From Bradyrhizobium sp. Tv2a-2 (GTDB taxonomy: Bacteria > Pseudomonadota > Alphaproteobacteria > Rhizobiales > Xanthobacteraceae), in contig NZ_AXAI01000002.1 in the NCBI RefSeq assembly GCF_000472425.1, positions 284,747 to 348,746 on the forward strand: a stretch of DNA of 64,000 bases, in the 5' to 3' direction. Shown in pieces: positions 16,862 to 25,617 of this stretch (the stretch's first letter is position 1; each line of letters starts with the position of its first letter). The notes under the pieces were generated by a model. That model worked only from the letters and a program-made list of their open reading frames with translations. It did not search any database and was not told where the DNA came from. A program made the position numbers and the translations under genes.

Positions 16862-17791
16862 ATGATCAACCGCAGACTGGTTCTCGCTGGCGTCGCCGCC
16901 ATGGCGTTCGCGACCTCCGCCTCCGCCGAGGACTGGAAGGCGAAATATCCGGAAATCACCTTCGCCGTGATCCCGGCCGAGAACGGCTCGGGCGTTACCG
17001 AACGGTTCACGCCCTTCGTGAACTATCTGTCGAAGGAGCTCGGCATCAAGGTGAACCTGCGGGTTGCGAACGACTACGCCGCGGTGATCGAGGGCCAGCG
17101 CGCCGGCAATATCCATATCGGCTATTACGGCCCGGCCTCGTTTGCGCGTGCGCGCCTGACCGGCGTCAAGACCGACGCCTTCGTGATCGACGTCAACTCC
17201 GACGGCTCGAAGGGCTATTACTCGGTGTTCTATGTGCTCAACAAGAGCCCGTACCAGAAGCTCGAGGACCTCAAGGGCAAGAATCTCGGTCTGGTCGATC
17301 CCAACTCGACATCGGGCAACAACATGCCGCGGTTCAAGATGAACCAGATGGGCATCGATCCCGATCATTTCTTCAACCAGGTCATCTTCACCGGTAGCCA
17401 CGAGAACGCCGTGCTGGCGCTGGCGCAGGGCACCGTCGACGTCGCCGCCAACTGGTGGAATGCGGAGGATGATTCCAACCTGACGCGCATGCTCGCCAAG
17501 AACATGGTGAAGAGCTCGGACGGCACGCCAATGAAGAAGGAGGACTTCCGCACCATCGTGAAGTCCGACCTCATCATCAACTCGCCCTACGCCTATCTCA
17601 GCGACCTGCCCGACGACATGAAGGCGGCGATCAAGCAGGCCTTCCTGGACGCGCCGCAGAAGGACGCGGAAGCCTTCAAGAAGCTCTCCGACGGCAAGAA
17701 CCGGCCGTGGCAGCCCGTTGCCAACGAGGACTACAACAAGACCATCGAGCTGATCAAATTCGTCGACAGCCTGCGCAAGAAGGCGTCCTGA
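16862..17791 (+). CDS. phnD: Phosphonate-binding periplasmic protein PhnD
   Basis: The 309-residue protein has a signal peptide (MINRRLVLAGVAAMAFATSASA) and then the PhnD fold with ITFAVIPAENGSGVTERF, HIGYYGPASFARAR and DPNSTSGNNMPRF. It captures phosphonates in the periplasm for PhnC/PhnE. It lies 72 bases after phnC and ends in an intrinsic terminator, which should raise its transcript level over the permease genes. Confidence 0.95.
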   Translation: MINRRLVLAGVAAMAFATSASAEDWKAKYPEITFAVIPAENGSGVTERFTPFVNYLSKELGIKVNLRVANDYAAVIEGQRAGNIHIGYYGPASFARARLTGVKTDAFVIDVNSDGSKGYYSVFYVLNKSPYQKLEDLKGKNLGLVDPNSTSGNNMPRFKMNQMGIDPDHFFNQVIFTGSHENAVLALAQGTVDVAANWWNAEDDSNLTRMLAKNMVKSSDGTPMKKEDFRTIVKSDLIINSPYAYLSDLPDDMKAAIKQAFLDAPQKDAEAFKKLSDGKNRPWQPVANEDYNKTIELIKFVDSLRKKAS

Positions 17792-17810
17792 TCGATCGGT
17801 GGACTGGATT

Positions 17811-17840
17811 GGCCGGGTCCTTTGCGACCCGGCCTTTTTT
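17811..17840 (+). terminator. Intrinsic terminator between phnD and phnE
   Basis: A 9-bp perfect stem GGCCGGGTC / GACCCGGCC with a 6-base loop is followed at once by six T and, after one C, three more. It lies inside the operon, 19 bases after phnD and 28 bases before phnE. Incomplete termination here would lower permease expression relative to the binding protein. Confidence 0.85.
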
Positions 17841-17867
17841 CTTTGCAGGCCACCCAGGCAGCCTCCG

Positions 17868-18752
17868 ATGACGACAGCCGTTTCCATTCTCCCACCCCAG
17901 CAGCTTGCCGAACTCAATCGCGCCTATCGCAGGGAGGTGGCGCGCAAGCGGCTGCGCACCGCGCTGGCGGCCGCGCTGTTCCTCGCCGCGCTTGTTGTCG
18001 CGGCGTTCGGAGCGGAAGTGAACCTGAAGACCTTTTTCACCTACATCGGCAATTTCGCCAGCTATTTCGACCGCATTCTCACGCTCGACAGCGGCGCGCG
18101 GGTCTGGACCGATTTCGGCGAATGGTTCTGGGGCTGGCGGAAATGGCTGCACCTGCTCGGCGAGACCATCCTGATCAGCTATGTCGGCACCTTGATCGGG
18201 GCAGTGCTCGCATTCGGGCTGAATTTTCTCGCGGCTGAAAACACCTCGCCCGGCCCCGTTCTGCGGTTCGTGGTCCGACGCCTGCTTGAATTCGCCCGCA
18301 CGGTGCCCTCGATCGTGTTCGCGCTGATCTTTGTCATCGCCTTCGGGCTCGGCCCGATGGCGGGCGTGCTGGCGATCGCCATCCATTGTGTCGGCGCGCT
18401 GGGCAAGCAGTATTCCGAAATGGTCGAGAACGCCGACATGAAGCCGGTCGAGGGCATCCGCTCCACCGGCGCGAGCTGGATCAGCTGCATGCGCTTTGCC
18501 GTGTTGCCGCAAGTGATCGCGGGCTATGCGAGCTACACGCTGTTAAGGCTCGAGATCAATGTCCGCGAGGCGTCGGTGATGGGGTTTGTCGGCGCCGGCG
18601 GCATCGGCCAGGAGCTCGTGGTCGCGATCCGCAAATTCTATTACTCCGACGTCAGCGCGATCCTGTTGACGATCATCCTGACAGTGTTCGTCATCGACAT
18701 CGCCACCGGCTGGCTGCGCAGCCGCCTGTTCGGCAGGGAGGCGCGGACGTGA
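17868..18752 (+). CDS. phnE: Phosphonate ABC transporter permease PhnE (first)
   Basis: The 294-residue inner-membrane permease has a charged N-terminus, a first membrane segment (ALAAALFLAALVVAAF) and the family core ARTVPSIVFALIF, GPMAGVLAIAIH, VEGIRSTGASWI and GAGGIGQELV. The start ATG at 17868 follows the internal terminator; the frame is open upstream only through that terminator. Its last codons overlap the GTG start of the second permease (GTGA). Confidence 0.93.
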   Translation: MTTAVSILPPQQLAELNRAYRREVARKRLRTALAAALFLAALVVAAFGAEVNLKTFFTYIGNFASYFDRILTLDSGARVWTDFGEWFWGWRKWLHLLGETILISYVGTLIGAVLAFGLNFLAAENTSPGPVLRFVVRRLLEFARTVPSIVFALIFVIAFGLGPMAGVLAIAIHCVGALGKQYSEMVENADMKPVEGIRSTGASWISCMRFAVLPQVIAGYASYTLLRLEINVREASVMGFVGAGGIGQELVVAIRKFYYSDVSAILLTIILTVFVIDIATGWLRSRLFGREART

Positions 18753-19594
18753 GCCAGATGCCGGCGGCGGATCGTAATGCTTTGCAGGCGCGTTACCCCG
18801 AAATCTTCAAGCGACCGGCCTCCGCGCGGCTCGCCATGCCCGCGATGCTGCTGGCGGCACTCGCCATCTTCGGCTTCGGCCTGGTCGATCTCGACTTCTC
18901 GCCGACACGGCTGATCGCAGGACTGCATCAGCTTGGCTGGATCACCATGATGATGCTGCCGCCCGATCCCGGCTCCTCGCTGCCGCTTTATCTGAAGGCG
19001 CTCGGCGAGACGTTGTCGATCGCGCTGCTCGGCACCACGCTTGCGGCGATCATGGCACTGCCGGTGAGTTTGATCGCGGCGCGCAACATCGTGCCCGACG
19101 TGGTGCGCTTCCCGGTGCGGCGCTTCCTGGATTCCGTCCGCGGCATCGATACGCTGATCTGGGCCCTGGTGTGGATCAATGTCGTCGGCCTCGGTCCCTT
19201 CGCCGGCGTGCTCGCGATCGCGGTGTCGGATTTCGGCGCGTTCGGCAAACTGTTTTCGGAAGCCGTCGAAGGCGCCGATCGCAAACAGGTTGAGGGCATC
19301 CGCGCCTCCGGCGGCACGACGTTGCACGAAATCCGCTTCGGCCTGATGCCGCAGGTGCTGCCTGTCATTGCCGGCCAGGTGCTCTATTTCATCGAATCCA
19401 ACACCCGCTCGGCGACCATCATCGGAATCGTCGGCGCCGGTGGCATCGGACTGCAGCTCGCCGAGCAGATCCGGGTGCTGGAGTGGCAGAAGGTGTCGTT
19501 CCTGATTCTGATGATCCTGGTCGCGGTCGCCGCCATCGACTGGATCTCCGGCAAGCTGCGCTTTGCCATCATCGGCCGCCGCGCCGTGGCGTGA
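18749..19594 (+). CDS. phnE: Phosphonate ABC transporter permease PhnE (second)
   Basis: The 281-residue protein is a second PhnE-type permease (RRFLDSVRGIDTLIWALVW, GPFAGVLAIAVSDFGAFGK, VEGIRASGGT, GAGGIGLQLA). Two non-identical permeases, likely forming a heterodimer, are usual in rhizobia. The start is taken as GTG 18749 because GGGAGG lies 7 bases upstream; ATG 18758 is the alternative but too far from that site. Confidence 0.92.
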   Translation: MSQMPAADRNALQARYPEIFKRPASARLAMPAMLLAALAIFGFGLVDLDFSPTRLIAGLHQLGWITMMMLPPDPGSSLPLYLKALGETLSIALLGTTLAAIMALPVSLIAARNIVPDVVRFPVRRFLDSVRGIDTLIWALVWINVVGLGPFAGVLAIAVSDFGAFGKLFSEAVEGADRKQVEGIRASGGTTLHEIRFGLMPQVLPVIAGQVLYFIESNTRSATIIGIVGAGGIGLQLAEQIRVLEWQKVSFLILMILVAVAAIDWISGKLRFAIIGRRAVA

Positions 19595-19619
19595 TCGAAC
19601 TTTGCCCGTCGTGTTAATC

Positions 19620-20013
19620 TGTCGCATTCCGTCGGGTTGACGATTCCGAAAATCAGAAGTATTCTTGCCGCTATCCCGCCTCGCTTTGCAGAGGGGCGTA
19701 TCGCGGTCGTCACGACACGTGAGGCGGGATGCGGTGGACGCGGATGTGCTGACCGACGAGCGGCGCATGATGCGGACGGCGAAGTCGTGTGGTCCTGGCG
19801 CGCCCATGCAGGCGCCAAGTTGGCGACAATGCTAGCGCATTGCGCCGGCGACAGTGGCAAACGCTGGTTCACTGGGGAGAGCGCGTATAAGCCGTAAACC
19901 ATCGCGCAGGGAAGGCCGGTGTGATCACCGCCTGTACCTGTGGTTTTCGCGCTCGCGCAAACTTTCTTTGCGCGGGAGCCTCGGGTGCAGCGGCCACCCG
20001 GCTTTCCCTGCGC
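19620..20013. repeat. Degenerate dispersed repeat with terminal stem-loop
   Basis: This fills most of the 547-base gap between phnE2 and phnF. The frame 19637-19897 ends in KRWFTGESAYKP, a motif I remember from many short spurious proteins of Bradyrhizobium genomes, so it is read as a decayed repeat and not a gene. From 19904 to 20013 two 16-base arms (GCGCAGGGAAGGCCGG and its complement with one mismatch) close a 110-base stem-loop. No other gene was seen in the gap. Confidence 0.5.
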
Positions 20014-20141
20014 CCTCTCACTTCCAGGGAGGGTGATCGTTGTCAGAGCTCGGGCGAATTCCGTCGCGAGACTGCAGCTCCATGTTCTCTCTCGGTGTCA
20101 TGCCGCGCCCGGCCGATGATAGCGGAATGTGCTGTGGGAGT

Positions 20142-20867
20142 TCAGCTCTCCACCAGAAATTCGACGCGCTCTGCGGCAAAGCGCGAGCGCTTGGTCACCA
20201 GCGGCTTGCCATCGCCATCGACGTCGGTCGCATCGACCACCAGCACGGGACGGCCAAGAGCAAGGTCGAGCCGCGCGGCGTCGGTCGCTTCTGCAATCGC
20301 GGCCCTGATCCGGGTCGACCCGCGGCGAAAGTCGCGCACCCCGTAATGGTCGAGCAGCCTGGTCATCGAGCGCACACTGGCGAACACGCGGCCCGCGTCC
20401 GGGAATTTCTCGACCGAAAGCCATGTGGTACTGACGCAGATCGGCGCGCGGTCGGCCAGTCGTACCGCCTCGATGCGGACCAGCAGCGCTCCGGTTCTCA
20501 CAGCCAGCAATCGTGCGAGTTCGCGCGTAGCCGGCTCTTCGCTCGCCTCGATCAATTGCCCGCGCGGTTCGCGGCCGCCGGCGCCGACGATCTCGGAAAA
20601 TCGTGTCCGCGAGCGCAAAGGATAGGCGAGGCGAGGCGCTTCCACATAGGTGCCGCTGCCGCGTTCGGCGCGCACCAGACCGCGCTCGGAGAGCGCTGCC
20701 AGCGCCCGCCGCACGGTGTGGCGATTGACGCGATAAGCTTCCGCGATTTCGACTTCGCCGGGCAGTCGCTCTCCAGCCGCATACCGGCCTTCGGCAATGC
20801 CGCGCTCGATGCCATCCGCGACCTGACGCCACAGGGCGACGCCGGAACCCGTGTCCTGCAAGCTCAT
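20142..20867 (-). CDS. phnF: Phosphonate regulator PhnF, GntR/HutC (UTRA) family
   Basis: The 241-residue repressor has an N-terminal winged helix (residues about 10-75, with GERLPGEVEIAEAYRVNRHTV) and a C-terminal UTRA ligand-binding domain (from about 90 to the end). It is divergent from phnG, and the 130 bases between them hold both a Pho box and a palindromic operator. It probably represses phnG-phnN until a phosphonate or an intermediate binds. Confidence 0.92.
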   Translation of the reverse strand: MSLQDTGSGVALWRQVADGIERGIAEGRYAAGERLPGEVEIAEAYRVNRHTVRRALAALSERGLVRAERGSGTYVEAPRLAYPLRSRTRFSEIVGAGGREPRGQLIEASEEPATRELARLLAVRTGALLVRIEAVRLADRAPICVSTTWLSVEKFPDAGRVFASVRSMTRLLDHYGVRDFRRGSTRIRAAIAEATDAARLDLALGRPVLVVDATDVDGDGKPLVTKRSRFAAERVEFLVES

Positions 20868-20906
20868 GGAGCGACGCTATCACTCTGTAGTGCGAAAATC
20901 ACGTGT

Positions 20907-20924
20907 TTGTCACGAAACAGTCAT
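20907..20924 (+). promoter_or_regulatory. Pho box upstream of phnG
   Basis: TTGTCAC-GAAA-CAGTCAT gives two 7-base repeats with an 11-base period, close to the PhoB consensus and oriented toward phnG. The PhnF-type palindrome begins 17 bases downstream, where the -10 and start of transcription would fall. Confidence 0.7.
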
Positions 20925-20940
20925 GGCGTTTCATTATCGA

Positions 20941-20962
20941 GTTGTCTAGTATCATAGACAAC
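20941..20962. promoter_or_regulatory. Palindromic PhnF-type operator
   Basis: Perfect 8-base arms GTTGTCTA and TAGACAAC flank the spacer GTATCA. The TAGAC core recalls HutC/PhnF-type operators (for example the TATAGACCA-like PhnF site in mycobacteria, from memory). It lies between phnF and phnG, downstream of the Pho box, so a bound repressor would block PhoB-activated transcription. Confidence 0.75.
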
Positions 20963-20997
20963 TTGAATCACGCAAGAGAAACCAGGCGTCGAGGCCG

Positions 20998-21477
20998 ATG
21001 ATGAACTCCCGGAATCGGATGCTGCAGGACGAAAATCCTGATGTCGCGCGGCGCAGGGCGGCGATGGCCGTGCTGGCGCGTGCCGCGAGCGAAGAGATTG
21101 CGGCCTGTCTCGAAGGGATCGCTTTGCCCGCCTTCGAAAACCTGCGCGAGGCGGAGAGTGGCCTTGTCATGGTCCGCGGCCGCATCGGCGGCGATGGCGC
21201 GCCGTTCAATCTTGGAGAGGCTACAGTGGCGCGGGCGGCGGTGCGGCTTGCGAGTGGCGAGATCGGCTTCGGCTACACGCTCGGCCGCAACAAGGACAAG
21301 GCGCTGATGATCGCGCTGTGCGACGCGCTGGTGCAATCCGGCGAGTTTGCAGGTGTGGTCGAGACAAAGGTGATCGCGCCGTTGCGTACGGCTCACCTTG
21401 CCAGACAACAGCGGCAGGCCGCGCAGACGGCGGCCACCAAGGTCGATTTCTACACCATGGTTCGCGGTGAGGGGTGA
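20998..21477 (+). CDS. phnG: C-P lyase core subunit PhnG
   Basis: The 159-residue protein is PhnG, part of the PhnGHIJ core that with ATP makes ribose 1-methylphosphonate 5-triphosphate from a phosphonate. Characteristic segments are MVRGRIGGDGAPFNLGEATVARAAV and GFGYTLGRNKDKA. ATG codons occur at 20998 and 21001; the difference is one residue. It is the first gene of phnGHIJKLMN and its promoter region carries Pho and PhnF sites. Confidence 0.93.
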   Translation: MMNSRNRMLQDENPDVARRRAAMAVLARAASEEIAACLEGIALPAFENLREAESGLVMVRGRIGGDGAPFNLGEATVARAAVRLASGEIGFGYTLGRNKDKALMIALCDALVQSGEFAGVVETKVIAPLRTAHLARQQRQAAQTAATKVDFYTMVRGEG

Positions 21478-21480
21478 GTG

Positions 21481-22089
21481 ATGACGACGATCGCCGAACT
21501 GCCCGCAGGTTTCGCCGACAAGGTGTTGTCGGCTCAGACGACGTTCCGCTCGGTGATGGAGGCGATGGCGCGCCCGGGCTCCGTGCAGCGCGTGATCGCT
21601 TCCGTTGACACGCCGCCGCATCTGATGCGCGGCACGGCCGCGATCGCGCTGACGCTGTTCGATCACGACACCCCGGTCTGGCTCGATTCCATGCTTGCGG
21701 AAACGACTGAAGTGAAGATGTGGCTCAAGTTCCATAGCGGCGCACCGGTCATTTCCGATGCTTCCGTCGCGAGCTTTGCCCTCGTCAGCGAGGGAGCTGC
21801 GCTGCCGCAGCTCGATTGCTTTGCGTTTGGCAGCAACGAATATCCTGACAGGTCGACGACGGTCATCCTGCAGGTCGACAGCCTGATGCACGGGCCGCAA
21901 TACGAATTGAGCGGCCCCGGCATCGACGGCCGCGCGATTCTGCAGGCCTCGTTCAAGCCGAACGACCTGTTCGAGCGGCTCGCCATCAATGTCGCGTTGT
22001 TCCCGCGCGGCATCGATGTCGTGCTGGTCGCCGATGATGCGATTGTCGCAATCCCGCGCACGACGCGCTGTGTCGGTTACGGAGGTTGA
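21481..22089 (+). CDS. phnH: C-P lyase core subunit PhnH
   Basis: The 202-residue PhnH shows the family start AGFADKVLSAQTTFRSVMEAMARPGS and the block LSGPGIDGR. It forms part of the PhnGHIJ core. The stop of phnG lies 3 bases before the ATG; GTG at 21478 is a less likely start because GAGGGG is better spaced to the ATG. Confidence 0.93.
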   Translation: MTTIAELPAGFADKVLSAQTTFRSVMEAMARPGSVQRVIASVDTPPHLMRGTAAIALTLFDHDTPVWLDSMLAETTEVKMWLKFHSGAPVISDASVASFALVSEGAALPQLDCFAFGSNEYPDRSTTVILQVDSLMHGPQYELSGPGIDGRAILQASFKPNDLFERLAINVALFPRGIDVVLVADDAIVAIPRTTRCVGYGG

Positions 22090-22092
22090 CGG

Positions 22093-23196
22093 ATGTATGT
22101 TGCGGTCAAGGGCGGCGAACGCGCAATCGAGAACGCTCACCGCCTGCTGGCGCATGAGCGGCGGGGCGACAGGGATCTGCCCGAGATCACGCTGCCGCAG
22201 ATCTCCGAGCAGCTCGCGCTCGCGGTCGATCGCGTGATGGCCGAAGGCTCGCTCTATGACCGCGAGCTTGCAGCGCTCGCCATCAAGCAGGCGCGCGGCG
22301 ACATGATCGAGGCGATCTTCCTGGTGCGCGCCTTCCGCGCCACCCTTCCACGCTTCGGCGCGACCGAACCGATCGACACCGGGCGGATGCAGGTGCGGCG
22401 GCGCGTCTCCTCGACTTTCAAGGACATTCCGGGCGGCCAGATCCTCGGGCCGACCTTCGACTACACCCATCGCTTGCTCGATCCGCAGCTTGCAGAAGGC
22501 TTCGTTCCCGATGAGCCAGCGATGGCCGCCGCGCTGGAAGGTGCCACTCCCCGCGTGACGGATATTCTCGGCCGCGACGGCTTGATCGAGCCCTCGCCGC
22601 AGGGCGAGGCCGATCGGCCGGTCGGCGATCTCACGCGCGAGCCTTTGAGCTTCCCGGCCGATCGCGATCTGCGCCTGCAGAACCTCGCGCGCGCCGACGA
22701 GGGTTTCCTGCTCGCGCTCGGCTATTCCACGCAGCGCGGCTACGGCCGCAACCATCCCTTTGCCGGCGAGATCCGTTTCGGTGAGATCGAGGTCGAATTC
22801 TTCGCCGAGGATGTCGGCTTTGCGGTGCCGTTGGGATCGATCGAGCTCACCGAGTGCCAGATGGTGAACCAGTTCAAGGGCTCGGCCACGGAAGCGCCGT
22901 GCTTCACCCGTGGCTATGGCGCAGCCTTCGGGCAAAGCGAGCGCAAGACCATGTCGATGGCGCTGGTCGACCGCAGCTTGCGGGCCCGCGAACTCGGCGA
23001 GGAGGTGCTCGCGCCGGCGCAGGACGAGGAGTTCGTGATGTCGCACTCGGACAATGTACAGGCGACCGGCTTTGTCGAGCATCTGAAGCTGCCGCATTAT
23101 GTCGACTTCCAATCCGAGCTCGGCCTGTTGCGCAAGCTCCGCAAGGAATTTGCCGACGTACAAGGCAATGAGGAGTTGCAGGAGGCCGCGGAATGA
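22093..23196 (+). CDS. phnI: C-P lyase core subunit PhnI
   Basis: The 367-residue PhnI is the nucleosidase-type core subunit that, with PhnG/H/L, couples the phosphonate to ribose at C1 of ATP. Blocks include MYVAVKGGERAIENAH, TPRVTDILGRDGL, GYSTQRGYGRNHPF and ECQMVNQFKG. It starts 3 bases after phnH and its stop overlaps the phnJ start (ATGA). Confidence 0.95.
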   Translation: MYVAVKGGERAIENAHRLLAHERRGDRDLPEITLPQISEQLALAVDRVMAEGSLYDRELAALAIKQARGDMIEAIFLVRAFRATLPRFGATEPIDTGRMQVRRRVSSTFKDIPGGQILGPTFDYTHRLLDPQLAEGFVPDEPAMAAALEGATPRVTDILGRDGLIEPSPQGEADRPVGDLTREPLSFPADRDLRLQNLARADEGFLLALGYSTQRGYGRNHPFAGEIRFGEIEVEFFAEDVGFAVPLGSIELTECQMVNQFKGSATEAPCFTRGYGAAFGQSERKTMSMALVDRSLRARELGEEVLAPAQDEEFVMSHSDNVQATGFVEHLKLPHYVDFQSELGLLRKLRKEFADVQGNEELQEAAE

Positions 23197-24077
23197 ACGC
23201 GCCGGCCTACAATTTCGCCTATCTCGACGAGCAGACCAAGCGGATGATCCGCCGTGCCATCCTGAAGGCGATCGCAATTCCGGGTTATCAGGTGCCGTTC
23301 GCCAGCCGCGAAATGCCGATGCCCTATGGTTGGGGCACCGGCGGCGTGCAGGTCACGGCCGCGATCCTCGGGCCCGATGACACGTTGAAGGTGATCGACC
23401 AGGGCTCCGACGACACTACCAACGCGATATCGATCCGCAAGTTTTTCGAGAAGACGGCCGGCGTTGCAGCCACCACGTCAACTCTGGACGCAACCGTGAT
23501 CCAGACGCGGCACCGCATCCCGGAAGCGACGCTGCATGCGGGGCAGGTGCTGGTCTACCAGGTACCGATCCCGGAACCCTTGCGCTTCCTCGAGCCGCGC
23601 GAGACCGAGACACGGCGCATGCATGCGCTCGGCGAATACGGGCTGATGCATGTCAAGCTCTACGAGGACATCGCGCGCTTCGGACATATCGCGACCGCTT
23701 ATGCCTATCCGGTGAAGGTCAACGAGCGCTATGTAATGGACCCGTCGCCGACGCCGAAATTCGACAATCCCAAGATGGACAATTGCGCGGCGTTGCAGCT
23801 GTTCGGCGCGGGGCGCGAAAAGCGCATCTATGCCGTTCCGCCCTACACCAAGGTGGTGTCGCTCGATTTCGAGGATCATCCGTTCAGCCGCTACCGCTTC
23901 GATGCGCCATGTGCGCTGTGCGGCTCGGAGGATAGCTATCTCGACGAGATCGTCACGGACGATAAGGGCGGGCGAATGTTCGTCTGCTCCGATACTGATC
24001 ATTGCGAGAGCCGGCAGGCGCAGGGTCATCGCGGCACCGAGAGCGCGGCGCCGCACAAGGAGGCGCGTCATGGCTGA
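23193..24077 (+). CDS. phnJ: C-P lyase catalytic radical-SAM subunit PhnJ
   Basis: The 294-residue PhnJ cleaves the carbon-phosphorus bond by radical SAM chemistry. Cys240, Cys243, Cys265 and Cys271 show exactly the C-X2-C-X21-C-X5-C spacing of the family, so the cluster ligands and the thiyl-radical cysteine are intact. Gly31 in IPGYQ corresponds to the radical glycine known in E. coli PhnJ. Product is ribose 1,2-cyclic phosphate 5-phosphate plus an alkane. It overlaps phnI by 4 and phnK by 8 bases. Confidence 0.96.
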   Translation: MNAPAYNFAYLDEQTKRMIRRAILKAIAIPGYQVPFASREMPMPYGWGTGGVQVTAAILGPDDTLKVIDQGSDDTTNAISIRKFFEKTAGVAATTSTLDATVIQTRHRIPEATLHAGQVLVYQVPIPEPLRFLEPRETETRRMHALGEYGLMHVKLYEDIARFGHIATAYAYPVKVNERYVMDPSPTPKFDNPKMDNCAALQLFGAGREKRIYAVPPYTKVVSLDFEDHPFSRYRFDAPCALCGSEDSYLDEIVTDDKGGRMFVCSDTDHCESRQAQGHRGTESAAPHKEARHG

Positions 24078-24870
24078 GACGAATGACGGCCTTGCTTCAG
24101 ACGAGCCGCTGCTGGTCGTGGATGGTTTAGCCAAGAATTACGGCAGGCTCACCGCCTGCCGCGATGTCTCATTCACGCTCTACCCAGGCGAGGTGCTGGC
24201 GATTGTCGGCGAATCCGGGTCCGGCAAGTCGACGCTGCTGCAGCTGTTGTCGGCGCAGCTTGCCCCGACATCCGGGCGCGTGTCCTATCGCATGCGCGAC
24301 GGCGTGTTGCGCGATCTGGCGACGCTTGGCGAGGCCGAGCGGCGTTTCCTGTTCCGCACCGACTGGGGCTATGTGCACCAGGATCCGGCGCAGGGCCTGC
24401 GCATGGCGGTCTCCGCCGGCGCCAATGTCGGCGAGCGGCTGATGGCGGTGGGCTGGAATCATTACGGCCGTATCCGCGACGCCGCCTCGAGCTGGCTTGA
24501 GCGGGTCGAGATCGACACCGCGCGCATCGACGATGCGCCGCGCACCTATTCGGGCGGCATGCGCCAGCGTCTGCAGATCGCGCGCAACCTCGTCACCGAG
24601 CCGCGCCTCGTCTTCATGGACGAGCCGACCGGCGGGCTCGATGTCTCGGTGCAGGCGCGCCTGCTCGATCTCGTGCGCAGCCTGGTGAACGAGCTTGGAC
24701 TTGCCGCGATCGTGGTCACCCACGATCTTGCGGTGGCACGGCTGTTGTCGCACCGGGTGATGGTGATGAAGGCCGGCCACGTCATCGAGACGGGGTTGAC
24801 CGACCAGGTGCTCGACGATCCGCGCGAGCCCTATACCCAGCTTCTCGTCTCCTCGATCCTGCCTCCATAG
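24070..24870 (+). CDS. phnK: ABC-type ATPase PhnK
   Basis: The 266-residue ABC protein binds the PhnGHIJ core rather than a permease. Walker A is GESGSGKST (47-55), the signature YSGGMRQRL and Walker B LVFMDEPTGGLD. I chose the ATG at 24070, which overlaps the phnJ stop; the frame is open further upstream only as a shadow of phnJ. Confidence 0.94.
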   Translation: MAETNDGLASDEPLLVVDGLAKNYGRLTACRDVSFTLYPGEVLAIVGESGSGKSTLLQLLSAQLAPTSGRVSYRMRDGVLRDLATLGEAERRFLFRTDWGYVHQDPAQGLRMAVSAGANVGERLMAVGWNHYGRIRDAASSWLERVEIDTARIDDAPRTYSGGMRQRLQIARNLVTEPRLVFMDEPTGGLDVSVQARLLDLVRSLVNELGLAAIVVTHDLAVARLLSHRVMVMKAGHVIETGLTDQVLDDPREPYTQLLVSSILPP

Positions 24871-24879
24871 GGACTTCCG

Positions 24880-25578
24880 ATGACTGCGATGATCGAGATC
24901 AACAATGCGGAAAAGACCTTTACCATGCATCTGCAGGGCGGGGTTAGGCTGCCCGTGGTGAGCGGGGTGTCGTTCGACGTCAATGCCGGCGAGTGCGTGG
25001 TGCTGGCGGGGCCGAGCGGCGCCGGCAAATCGTCGATCCTGAAGATGATCTTCGGCAATTACCGCTGCGACGGCGGGCGTATCGGGATTCGTCATCAGGG
25101 CGCGCTGCTCGATCTGGCCCGCGCCGAACCGCGCGAGATCCTGTCGGTCCGCCGCGCCACGATTGGTTATGTCACCCAGTTCCTGCGTGCCGTGCCGCGG
25201 GTGCCGACCATCGACGTGGTGGCTGAGCCGTTGCTTGCGACAGGCGTGTCACGTGACGAGGCGCGCCAGCGCGCGGCGCAACTGCTGCGCCGCGTCAACA
25301 TTCCCGAACGTCTCTGGTCGTTGCCGCCATCGACCTTCTCGGGCGGCGAGCAGCAGCGTGTCAATATCGCGCGGGGTTTCATTTCTGACCACCCGATCCT
25401 CCTGCTCGACGAGCCGACCGCATCGCTTGACGCGAAGAACCGCGAAATCGTGGTTGAGCTGATCGCCGCAAAGAAGCGCGCAGGCGTCGCCATCGTCGCG
25501 ATCGTACACGACGACGAGGTCCGTCACGCCATCGCCGACCGTATCGTGGATGTCACAACGTTTGCTGCTGCAGCATGA
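24880..25578 (+). CDS. phnL: ABC-type ATPase PhnL
   Basis: The 232-residue PhnL supports the phosphonate-to-ribose transfer with PhnG/H/I. Walker A is GPSGAGKSS (44-52), signature FSGGEQQRVN, Walker B ILLLDEPTASLD. It follows phnK after 9 bases and precedes phnM by 39. Confidence 0.94.
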   Translation: MTAMIEINNAEKTFTMHLQGGVRLPVVSGVSFDVNAGECVVLAGPSGAGKSSILKMIFGNYRCDGGRIGIRHQGALLDLARAEPREILSVRRATIGYVTQFLRAVPRVPTIDVVAEPLLATGVSRDEARQRAAQLLRRVNIPERLWSLPPSTFSGGEQQRVNIARGFISDHPILLLDEPTASLDAKNREIVVELIAAKKRAGVAIVAIVHDDEVRHAIADRIVDVTTFAAAA

Positions 25579-25617
25579 CGCCATGGATTTTTAAGGGAAA
25601 TTGAAGAGAGATCTGAA

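Noticed and set aside
19637..19897. Frame ending in KRWFTGESAYKP as a protein gene
   Set aside because: No ribosome-binding site; the segment looks like a degenerate dispersed repeat rather than a gene.
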